A stretch of DNA of 5,226 bases from Sulfurospirillaceae bacterium (GTDB taxonomy: Bacteria > Campylobacterota > Campylobacteria > Campylobacterales > Sulfurospirillaceae), in NCBI GenBank assembly GCA_028705785.1, contig JAQWCT010000184.1:1-5226 (forward strand), read 5' to 3'. Every line of letters begins with the position of its first letter. Position 1 is the first letter of the stretch. Made by a program: the position numbers and the translations under genes. Positions 1-5,226 of this stretch are shown in pieces. The notes beneath the pieces are model-generated. The model ran no database searches. It was given only the letters and a program-made list of their open reading frames with translations, and had not been told where the DNA came from.

Positions 1-884
1 CCAAGACCTAGATGTTCACCTCGACCTTTGTCTGTGATTTGCCACCTTAAAGGGTTTCCTTTTTCATCTAACATGTAAGGTTTTTGAAAAACGCTAAAAG
101 AGGATGGTTTGTAGTCTATCCCTTTATGGTTACTTAATACTTGGGGGATTAAAATGTGGTCGAGTGTGCCTTTTTTCTTTCCAAAAACATGTGAATATCG
201 CTCCCTCTCAGCCAACTCATACCACAAGTTATAATGGCTCATTCCTTTATCTCCTGCTTTAAGAACATTCACTAAAGCCATACCCCAGTCATCTTTTTCG
301 ATTTTATAAGGCGCATTTAAATCGCCTAAGATGATGTATTCATCACCACTATGTTTTTTAATCAAGCCATTTAAAGCCGCAGCATACGCCATTCTCTCTT
401 CGACTTTTTCTTGACCTGCGGGCCAGTGATTGAGATATAAAACCAATGTTTTTTGCTCAATTTTAACACTAATGCGATGAATTCCCCTTGCTTGGTCTTT
501 AATCATCAATGATTCTTTAGAGGTGATAGGAAAACGAGATAGCAGAGCACTTTCTATCGAACTTCGCTCTTTTTTTGACGGGTAAAAAATATAAGGATAG
601 GCTTTATCTCCTAGCGCAAGATTAAGTTTTTTGAGAACATTTTCATTTTCAATCTCTTCAAGTGTGAGAATATCAGCATCTAAATCTTTGATGACTTTTG
701 CGATATTATCTAGTTTCTTTTGAAAATTTTGCTCGTTCCATTGGTGTTTGTTATGCGGAATATACTCTTCATATTCATGTCCATCATGGGCTAAATCAAA
801 GAGGTTTTCAACATTGTAAGTCGCCACTTTGAAGTCTAATGCCCAGACCAAAAAGGGCGTACACAGCAACCATAAAAAACGCAT
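1..884 (-). CDS. Exported endonuclease/exonuclease/phosphatase (EEP) family protein, C-terminus cut by window edge
   Basis: Probable exported metal-dependent phosphodiesterase or nuclease of the EEP (DNase I / exonuclease III-like) superfamily; the true substrate is unknown. I translated 294 codons from the ATG at 884-882 with no stop before the window edge. Residues 1-15 (MRFLWLLCTPFLVWA) look like a Sec signal peptide, so action in the periplasm or outside the cell is inferred. Family motifs follow in order: TYNVENLFD (N24), LEEIEN (metal-binding E77; the residue before it is Glu76 where Gln is usual), LNHWPAG (catalytic-type H153), LGDLNAP (D188, N190) and LDHILIP (D242-H243). The final Ser-Asp-His motif is not reached; the visible end (GRGEHLGL) is probably just before it, so the gene is partial by the window, not broken. 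The start shares one base with the carbonic anhydrase stop (TAATG), and the only upstream purine run (AGG at 899-897) is weak and 12 nt away, which suggests translational coupling. Confidence 0.9.
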   Translation of the reverse strand, partial: MRFLWLLCTPFLVWALDFKVATYNVENLFDLAHDGHEYEEYIPHNKHQWNEQNFQKKLDNIAKVIKDLDADILTLEEIENENVLKKLNLALGDKAYPYIFYPSKKERSSIESALLSRFPITSKESLMIKDQARGIHRISVKIEQKTLVLYLNHWPAGQEKVEERMAYAAALNGLIKKHSGDEYIILGDLNAPYKIEKDDWGMALVNVLKAGDKGMSHYNLWYELAERERYSHVFGKKKGTLDHILIPQVLSNHKGIDYKPSSFSVFQKPYMLDEKGNPLRWQITDKGRGEHLGL

Positions 885-1528
885 TAATGGCTATTGCCTG
901 ACATGGGCTCGTATTCGCCTGATTCGGTGTTGAAGTATTCTAACTCTCCTGTTTCTAAACGATAATACCAAGCTCGTAAAAATAACTCACCCTCATCCAC
1001 GCGTCGTTGTACATCGGGATAAGTTAGAAGGTTTTTGAGTTGAAATAAAACAGAAATTTTTTCTGTCAACTCCAACCTTGCCTCTTCGGTAATATTTTTA
1101 TTCATTTTAGTTGAAACATAATTTTTGGCATCCAATCCCAACTCCAACCATTTCTTTACATGTACCAATTTGATATCCGTGATTTCTGTATCCATCGCAA
1201 GAATAGCACCACAATGCGAATGCCCACAAACAATGATGTCCGTCACCCCTAAAACAGAAGTCGCATACTCAACGCCTGCTGCTGTTGCATGGTAGTCATT
1301 ATCGGGCGCAAAAGGAGGAACAAAATTGCCGATGTTGCGCAAAACGAACAACTCTCCCGGTTCAGAATCCGTAATCAGCGTAGGATTGATTCGTGAGTCA
1401 CTACACGCAATAAATAAAACTTTAGGATGCTGACCATTTTTGACAAGGTCTAAAAATTTGTTTTCATATTTTTTAAATTTTGTATCTTTAAATTTTTCAT
1501 AACCACTCACAAGATCTGCTATTTTCAT
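884..1528 (-). CDS. Beta-class carbonic anhydrase
   Basis: Zinc enzyme catalysing CO2 + H2O to bicarbonate + H+, expected in the cytoplasm because no signal peptide is visible. The 214 residues match the usual length of bacterial beta-carbonic anhydrases. The first motif, ACSDSR, carries zinc ligand C42 and the D44/R46 dyad; the second, CGHSHCGA, carries zinc ligands H103 and C106. Between them lies the typical ELFVLRNIGNFVPPF segment (60-73). The C-terminal part (QLKNLLTYPDVQRRV, then a WYYRLETGELEYFN-type stretch) is also characteristic. All catalytic residues are present. The start is supported by an AAGGAA ribosome-binding site (1541-1536) 7 nt upstream and a TATAAT hexamer further up. 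It is the first gene of a two-gene minus-strand operon with the exported EEP protein. Its GHSHCGA loop and sequence look more like the widespread Can/cyanobacterial type than what I recall of Campylobacter CanB, so I assign no symbol. Confidence 0.96.
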   Translation of the reverse strand: MKIADLVSGYEKFKDTKFKKYENKFLDLVKNGQHPKVLFIACSDSRINPTLITDSEPGELFVLRNIGNFVPPFAPDNDYHATAAGVEYATSVLGVTDIIVCGHSHCGAILAMDTEITDIKLVHVKKWLELGLDAKNYVSTKMNKNITEEARLELTEKISVLFQLKNLLTYPDVQRRVDEGELFLRAWYYRLETGELEYFNTESGEYEPMSGNSH

Positions 1529-1556
1529 ACTATTTTTCCTTGTTTAAAGATGCGGT

Positions 1557-1562
1557 ATTATA
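1557..1562 (-). promoter_or_regulatory. -10 hexamer of the carbonic anhydrase promoter
   Basis: The minus strand reads TTTTTGTATAATACC here, giving a perfect TATAAT preceded by a T-run and TG, as is common for the vegetative promoters of Campylobacterota. No -35 match to TTGACA is visible at 16-18 bp, which is normal for this group. The expected transcription start near 1550 would leave a leader of about 20 nt carrying the AAGGAA ribosome-binding site. Confidence 0.65.
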
Positions 1563-1602
1563 CAAAAACTGCATGAAAAAGAAATTACAAGGCTTAGAGG
1601 GT

Positions 1603-1608
1603 TATAAT
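1603..1608 (+). promoter_or_regulatory. -10 hexamer of the rrc-ppnP promoter
   Basis: A perfect TATAAT lies 26 nt before the rrc start codon and just upstream of an AAGGAG ribosome-binding site (1624-1629). The expected transcription start is near 1615. No -35 hexamer is recognisable; A-rich runs lie upstream at 1563-1588. This promoter and the carbonic anhydrase promoter point away from each other, and with 17-bp spacing their -35 positions would fall on the same bases (1580-1585). Confidence 0.65.
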
Positions 1609-1614
1609 GACATA

Positions 1615-1626
1615 CTTAAATTTAAG
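1615..1626. promoter_or_regulatory. Perfect 12-bp palindrome CTTAAATTTAAG at the rrc transcription start region, possible operator
   Basis: The 12 bases are a perfect palindrome starting about 6 nt after the rrc -10 hexamer and running into the AAGGAG ribosome-binding site. A repressor bound here would block transcription initiation. It does not match the Fur or PerR box consensus that I know. In AT-rich DNA such a palindrome can arise by chance, so the regulatory role is only suggested by its position. Confidence 0.3.
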
Positions 1627-1634
1627 GAGCAAAA

Positions 1635-2288
1635 ATGAAACAATACCAAACCTATGTTTGTCATAAATGTGGCAATGAAGTTGAAGTTCAAAAAGTGGGT
1701 GGAGGGAAACTCGTCTGCTGTGGTCACGAGATGGAGTGTGTTACAAGCAACCTAACAGCCGTCAACCTAATGAAAGCTTTTGCAGGCGAATCACAAGCTC
1801 GCAATAAATATGAATTTTTTGCAGACATCGCAAGAAAAGAAGGTTATCACGATATCGCCGAACATTTTCAACGCGCTGCTAACAATGAAAAACACCATGC
1901 AAAAATGGAATTTGCACTTTGCCATAAAATGGTTGATGGTGCAGAATTTGGCGATACTATCGCAAACCTTAAAGCGGCAAGAGATGGTGAAAGCTATGAA
2001 AATATCACCATGTATCCTGACTTTGCAGCGATTGCTAAGGAAGAGGGATTTAATGAAGCAGTCGCTTTATTTAAAGGCATTGGTAAAATCGAAGTTGAAC
2101 ATGAAAATATGTACAAAGAACTTTTACACCGCCTTGAACATGGTGCAGAATTTTTAAGTGAAAATGATGATGAAGAGTGGATTTGTGAAGTTTGTGGACA
2201 TATTCACCGTGGTAAAAAGCCTCCAAAAGCCTGTCCAGTTTGTAAGCATGAAGAAGAATATTTCTCACGCCTAAATTCAAAGAAGTAG
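1635..2288 (+). CDS. rrc: Desulforubrerythrin (rubrerythrin with N-terminal desulforedoxin domain), peroxide reductase
   Basis: Cytoplasmic non-haem iron protein expected to reduce hydrogen peroxide to water at a diiron site, as established for rubrerythrins; it protects microaerophiles and anaerobes from oxygen. Three modules are visible in 217 residues. The N-terminus (about 5-35) is desulforedoxin-like, with C9-x2-C12 and the adjacent pair C28-C29. The middle (about 40-170) is a ferritin-like four-helix domain with likely iron ligands E52, E85-x2-H88, E136/E137 and E153-x2-H156. The C-terminus (180-210) is rubredoxin-like, with C184-x2-C187-G and C200-P-x-C203. This desulforedoxin-rubrerythrin-rubredoxin order is that of Campylobacter jejuni Cj0012c (Rrc, desulforubrerythrin). 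The start is fixed by AAGGAG at 1624-1629, 5 nt upstream. It is the first gene of a probable operon with ppnP, transcribed divergently from the carbonic anhydrase. Confidence 0.96.
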   Translation: MKQYQTYVCHKCGNEVEVQKVGGGKLVCCGHEMECVTSNLTAVNLMKAFAGESQARNKYEFFADIARKEGYHDIAEHFQRAANNEKHHAKMEFALCHKMVDGAEFGDTIANLKAARDGESYENITMYPDFAAIAKEEGFNEAVALFKGIGKIEVEHENMYKELLHRLEHGAEFLSENDDEEWICEVCGHIHRGKKPPKACPVCKHEEEYFSRLNSKK

Positions 2289-2290
2289 GA
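2287..2290 (+). promoter_or_regulatory. Ribosome-binding site of ppnP, embedded in the rrc stop codon
   Basis: AGGA begins at the second base of the rrc TAG stop (2286-2288) and sits 4 nt before the ppnP ATG at 2295. A ribosome ending rrc would cover this site, so translation of the two genes is probably coupled. It decides the ppnP start. Confidence 0.6.
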
Positions 2291-2294
2291 AAAT

Positions 2295-2609
2295 ATGCCA
2301 GAATTTACCCATGTCAAAATCGTTAAAAAAGCTAATGTCTATTTTGATGGCAAAGTAACGAGTAGAACCATCAAATTTGAAGATGGCACAATGAAAACAT
2401 TAGGCTTTATGCAAATTGGAGAATTTACATTCAACACTCAGCACCCAGAAATTATGGAAATCTACACAGGTGAGTTAGAAGTCTATCTCCCCGGTGTGAG
2501 CGAGCCTCTTTATATCAAAGGGGAAGGTGTTTTTGAAGTACCAGCAAACTCAAAGTTTACTGTACATGTAAAGGCTCCAGTCGATTACTGTTGTTCTTTT
2601 GTCAAATAG
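2295..2609 (+). CDS. ppnP: Pyrimidine/purine nucleoside phosphorylase PpnP (YaiE/DUF1255 family)
   Basis: Small cytoplasmic cupin-fold enzyme. Its E. coli relative (PpnP, formerly YaiE/UPF0345) performs phosphorolysis of several purine and pyrimidine nucleosides to the free base and ribose-1-phosphate. The 104-residue length is close to the family norm of about 94-105. Recognisable family features are the opening NVYFDGKVTSRTI (14-26), the IGEFTFNTQHPEIMEIYTGEL block (41-61), the LPG turn (65-67), the GEGVFEVPANSKF cupin segment (76-88) and the VDYCCSF ending (96-102). It follows rrc after 6 nt with its ribosome-binding site in the rrc stop, so it is almost certainly co-transcribed and probably shares its regulation. 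The last eight codons overlap, tail to tail, the end of the cyclic-di-GMP enzyme gene on the other strand. Family membership is clear; activity in this organism is inferred. Confidence 0.93.
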   Translation: MPEFTHVKIVKKANVYFDGKVTSRTIKFEDGTMKTLGFMQIGEFTFNTQHPEIMEIYTGELEVYLPGVSEPLYIKGEGVFEVPANSKFTVHVKAPVDYCCSFVK

Positions 2610-5164
2610 CTTCTCACATAGTTTTCAAAGTCTTCTACATTCAAGGGTTTACTAAAGTAATACCCTTGAACTTCATCGCAACTATTTTCCTTTAAAAAGT
2701 CCAATTGCTCTTTTGTTTCAACGCCCTCTGCGATAGTTTTTAACCCCAAACTCTTACCAAGTGTAATGATAGTAGTAACAATAGCCCTATCTTCAGTATC
2801 AACGCCAATGTCACGGATGAATGATTGATCTATTTTAAGTTTATACACTTTAAAGCGTTTCAAATAACTCAAAGAAGAATAACCTGTTCCAAAATCATCA
2901 ATGGAGAGACGAATACCTTGTGCATTGAGTGTATTCATAATTTGTACAGCTTTGAGAGGATTTTGAGCGGCAACACTCTCTGTAAGTTCTAATTCCAGAT
3001 AACAAGGTGGTAATTGCACTTCATCAAGGATGGTTGTCACCAATGAAGAAAGATGTTCATGATGAAACTGAACAGCTGAAAGATTGACTGCAACAATCAT
3101 AGGAGGAAATCCCATATCAATCCACTGTTTCATCCGCATAGCTGCATTTCTTAAAACCCATTCACCGATAAGAAGAATCTGCCCACTCTCTTCTGCAACA
3201 GGGATAAATTCACTCGGTGAGATGACGCCAAGCTCAGGATGTGTCCATCGCAAAAGTGCTTCAGCTCCAATGATTTTTCCATCACTCAAAGAAATTTGAG
3301 GCTGATAGTGTAAACTTAATTCACCCCTCATATGGGCATATCGTAGCGCATTTTCAAGACTTAAGATTCTTGCCGAGTGTTGTTGTATCTCTGTCGTATA
3401 AAATCTATAACGATTTCTTCCATTTTCTTTAGCAAGATACATTGCAGCATCTGCACATTTAAACAGTGTTTCCATGTCTGTGCCATCTTCTGGAAACATG
3501 GCTATACCAATAGAAGCTGTGATTACCAGTTCATTTTCGTTGACTTTAATCGCTTGCTCAATGGCTTGAAGTAATTTTTTGGCAACATGAGCAGCACCCT
3601 CAGCGGTGACATTAGGAAGAACAAGCACAAACTCGTCACCCCCTTGTCGTGAGAGTGTATCTTCTTCTCGAATTAAGTTTTTAAGCCGTTTGGAAACTTC
3701 AATTAAAAGTTGATCACCAACCGCATGTCCAAGAGAATCATTAATATTTTTGAAGTGGTCAAAATCTAAAAATAAAATAGCCAATTGCTCTTTTTTACGA
3801 TTTGCTATACTCATATCATGGTTAATTCTTAGGTTTAAAAGCATTTTATTGGGAAGTCCTGTGAGAGCGTCAGAATATTCAAGCTTTTCTATCTTATCTT
3901 CGTTTTCTTTTCTTTTGGTGATATCCCTAGCAATGCCAAGAATACCAATGATATCACCACTGATATCACGCACAGGTGTTTTAATAGTCTCAAATAAACC
4001 TCTATAGCCATCTTCTTTAAATGTCAACTCCTCTTCATTACTCATAGGCATTTGAGCATGCATAGCAATCATATCATAGGCTCTAAAAAAGTTTGCTAGC
4101 GAAGAATCTACAAAATCATAATCACTTTTTCCTACAATATCTTCTTCTTTTGCATTATAAAGTCGCTCAAACGCCTTATTGCAAAAAAGATATATGCCCT
4201 CTTTATCCTTTAACCAAATGGGATCAGGAATAGCATCAAGTAAGGTTTCAAGTCGTTTTTGAAGCATTATCTTTTCATCTGTTTTTTGAATGACTTGAAT
4301 TTCTAAACTTCCCTTGGCAATTTTAAGTTCAACCAACAATTTAGCAACATAACTTAATATCAGAGCGAAAAGAACTGCAATCATCTCTCTTAAAAGAAAA
4401 ACAGTGGGATTGCCCCAGCCTTTTGTTGGCGCAATGCTTATTGTCCAAGTATTATTGGGGACTTCAAAAGAGTAATCAACAGGGTTGCTTAAGGGTATCT
4501 CTGAGGACTTTAAGATAAACTGCTTCTGCTGTGTATTAGGGTCTATTTTCCATACTTCATAGGAAAGACCTTCATTTTTGAGTTGTTCTATTGTAAGCGT
4601 ATCAAACATTTCAGATATTCGGACTACGACTAAAATAAATCCCCAAAAAGAATCTTTATTATTTTTATCCAAAAAGATAGGCAATCTTCCTACCAATGCT
4701 TCACCACCTTGAACAAGCGTAAGCGGTCCAGCAAGTGTTAACTTCCCTGTATCTCTTGCTAAAAATGATTCTTTATTTTGAGTTTTTGCTTCAAAGAGGT
4801 TTAGTCCTAATGCTTTTTCATTTCCCCCAAGAGGAGCAATGCGCTGAATAATGCCATTAGGTGCAAGAGCCAACTCACGCACGCCGTGGTGAAATGGTAA
4901 AATATCTTCTACGACAGATTCAAAATCTCGCACTACCCCATCACCTTGAGAAAGCAATGCTGCGATAGTATAAGTAGAAGAGAGAGATCGATCTAAATTT
5001 GATTTGAGATTGTAACTATAACTTGTCGCAATTTGCGCGATTTTAGCACGTTCTTCTTTGTTTTCAAGAATATTGATGTTAAAAACTATGAAAGAAAGTA
5101 AGATAAAAGAGAGTCCAAATACAATAAGCAAAATAGTTTTTGGGCTTTGAAAAATTCTATGCAT
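2585..5164 (-). CDS. Membrane-bound CHASE-PAS-GGDEF-EAL cyclic-di-GMP synthase/phosphodiesterase
   Basis: Inner-membrane sensor enzyme predicted to make and/or degrade cyclic-di-GMP, the second messenger for attachment versus motility. Order in 859 residues: membrane helix about 10-30; periplasmic CHASE domain about 50-245 (typical ALGLNLFEAK...LARDTGKLTLAGPLTLVQGG core, 118-154); second membrane helix about 254-276; a helical, possibly coiled-coil linker to 306; PAS domain about 306-417 ending in GIARDITKRK; GGDEF domain about 428-590; EAL domain about 603-850. In GGDEF, the signature G508-G509-D510-E511-F512, metal residue D467 and the inhibitory I-site R499-x2-D502 are intact. In EAL, E635, N694, E726, E729, D756, D757, K777, E813 and Q833 are all present with standard spacing. 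Both activities are therefore possible; which dominates cannot be read from sequence. The CHASE ligand is unknown. The start is supported by AAGG (5175-5172) 7 nt upstream. The 3' end overlaps ppnP by 25 bp. Confidence 0.97.
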   Translation of the reverse strand: MHRIFQSPKTILLIVFGLSFILLSFIVFNINILENKEERAKIAQIATSYSYNLKSNLDRSLSSTYTIAALLSQGDGVVRDFESVVEDILPFHHGVRELALAPNGIIQRIAPLGGNEKALGLNLFEAKTQNKESFLARDTGKLTLAGPLTLVQGGEALVGRLPIFLDKNNKDSFWGFILVVVRISEMFDTLTIEQLKNEGLSYEVWKIDPNTQQKQFILKSSEIPLSNPVDYSFEVPNNTWTISIAPTKGWGNPTVFLLREMIAVLFALILSYVAKLLVELKIAKGSLEIQVIQKTDEKIMLQKRLETLLDAIPDPIWLKDKEGIYLFCNKAFERLYNAKEEDIVGKSDYDFVDSSLANFFRAYDMIAMHAQMPMSNEEELTFKEDGYRGLFETIKTPVRDISGDIIGILGIARDITKRKENEDKIEKLEYSDALTGLPNKMLLNLRINHDMSIANRKKEQLAILFLDFDHFKNINDSLGHAVGDQLLIEVSKRLKNLIREEDTLSRQGGDEFVLVLPNVTAEGAAHVAKKLLQAIEQAIKVNENELVITASIGIAMFPEDGTDMETLFKCADAAMYLAKENGRNRYRFYTTEIQQHSARILSLENALRYAHMRGELSLHYQPQISLSDGKIIGAEALLRWTHPELGVISPSEFIPVAEESGQILLIGEWVLRNAAMRMKQWIDMGFPPMIVAVNLSAVQFHHEHLSSLVTTILDEVQLPPCYLELELTESVAAQNPLKAVQIMNTLNAQGIRLSIDDFGTGYSSLSYLKRFKVYKLKIDQSFIRDIGVDTEDRAIVTTIITLGKSLGLKTIAEGVETKEQLDFLKENSCDEVQGYYFSKPLNVEDFENYVRSYLTKEQQ
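2640..2670. repeat. Inverted repeat, 9-bp perfect arms plus inner stem, inside the EAL gene 3' end
   Basis: TTCAAGGGT (2640-2648) pairs exactly with ACCCTTGAA (2662-2670). Inside, TTAC (2649-2652) can pair with GTAA (2657-2660), leaving one bulged T (2661) and a 4-nt TAAA loop. The hairpin starts 31 bp after the ppnP stop codon and could stall or end rrc-ppnP transcripts, or protect their 3' ends. Neither side carries a proper U-tract, so it is not a classical intrinsic terminator. It lies in codons for residues 832-842 (motif QGYYFSKPL) of the cyclic-di-GMP enzyme, so it may simply reflect that coding sequence. Confidence 0.4.
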
Positions 5165-5171
5165 TGATCTG

Positions 5172-5175
5172 CCTT
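5172..5175 (-). promoter_or_regulatory. Ribosome-binding site of the GGDEF-EAL gene
   Basis: The minus strand reads AAAAGGCAGATCAATG, placing AAGG 7 nt before the start codon. This supports the ATG at 5164-5162, whose product begins directly with a short N-terminal tail and a membrane helix. Confidence 0.55.
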
Positions 5176-5185
5176 TTCATCCCAT

Positions 5186-5191
5186 ATTGTA
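5186..5191 (-). promoter_or_regulatory. Probable extended -10 promoter element of the GGDEF-EAL gene
   Basis: The minus strand reads TTTTTTGATACAATATGG. This contains TACAAT with an extended TG-n motif and a preceding T-run, the typical shape of Campylobacterota vegetative promoters. It lies about 21 nt before the start codon, so the leader would be short, about 15 nt. No other feature is visible between 5165 and the window edge, and the upstream neighbour cannot be identified from 62 bases. Confidence 0.45.
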
Positions 5192-5226
5192 TCAAAAAAT
5201 TTCCTGAGCACAACAGTATCCGCTTG

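Noticed and set aside
1..40. Possible loss of the Ser-Asp-His motif in the EEP protein (visible GRGEHLGL)
   Set aside because: The reading frame is open at the window edge, and the motif is expected only a few residues further on, so no loss can be claimed.
1602..1616. Possible PerR box (TTATAAT half-site) upstream of rrc
   Set aside because: Only the left half matches, and it is the -10 hexamer itself; the right half has no resemblance to ATTATAA.
1780..2157. Plus-strand open frame of 125 codons inside rrc
   Set aside because: It is fully nested in a gene with clear domain matches, has no family-like motifs, and its low-complexity Met/Leu/Lys-rich translation is typical of an out-of-frame reading.
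2071..2280. Minus-strand open frame opposite the rrc 3' end
   Set aside because: It is antisense to the well-supported diiron/rubredoxin coding region, and its His/Leu-rich product has no recognisable motif.
3918..3971. Repeated GATATCAC / GTGATATC units
   Set aside because: They encode the repeated Asp-Ile residues of the PAS end (DISGDIIG...ARDIT), so coding constraint explains them better than a regulatory repeat.
3084..4007. Three plus-strand open frames (3084-3299, 3377-3574, 3750-4007) opposite the GGDEF-EAL gene
   Set aside because: All are antisense to conserved PAS/GGDEF/EAL codons, and none has a protein-like pattern.
5165..5226. Possible C-terminal end of an upstream minus-strand gene
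   Set aside because: Two frames are open from the window edge as far as the start of the GGDEF-EAL gene, but 62 bases give no recognisable motif and no way to choose a frame.

Overview
The base composition is AT-rich. Promoters have a good -10 hexamer but no recognisable -35. The protein repertoire includes a three-domain desulforubrerythrin of the Campylobacter Cj0012c/Rrc type and a CHASE-PAS-GGDEF-EAL sensor. Together these suggest a Campylobacterota (epsilonproteobacterial) chromosome, most like a free-living, Sulfurospirillum-type organism. This placement is inference from gene content and style, not from a database search.

Layout, left to right. (1) Positions 1-884, minus strand: an exported endonuclease/exonuclease/phosphatase (EEP)-family protein whose C-terminus runs off the left edge. 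(2) 884-1528, minus strand: a beta-class carbonic anhydrase. Its stop codon overlaps the nuclease start (TAATG), so the two form a translationally coupled pair. (3) 1529-1634: a compact divergent promoter region with a TATAAT hexamer on each strand. (4) 1635-2288, plus strand: desulforubrerythrin, a peroxide reductase with desulforedoxin, diiron and rubredoxin parts. It is followed after 6 nt by (5) 2295-2609, plus strand: ppnP, a small cupin-fold nucleoside phosphorylase. (6) 2585-5164, minus strand: an 859-residue membrane-bound cyclic-di-GMP enzyme with intact GGDEF, I-site and EAL residues. Its 3' end overlaps ppnP by 25 bp. (7) 5165-5226: its ribosome-binding site and a likely promoter.

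The window is almost fully coding, with no mobile elements, tRNA/rRNA genes, CRISPR arrays or pseudogenes. The genes look like ordinary core/housekeeping and signalling functions: CO2/bicarbonate interconversion, peroxide defence, nucleoside salvage and second-messenger turnover. I see no clear new biological system. The points most worth a second look are the rrc-ppnP operon, the convergent 3' overlap with a strong inverted repeat just beyond it inside the EAL gene, and the palindrome at the rrc transcription start region.
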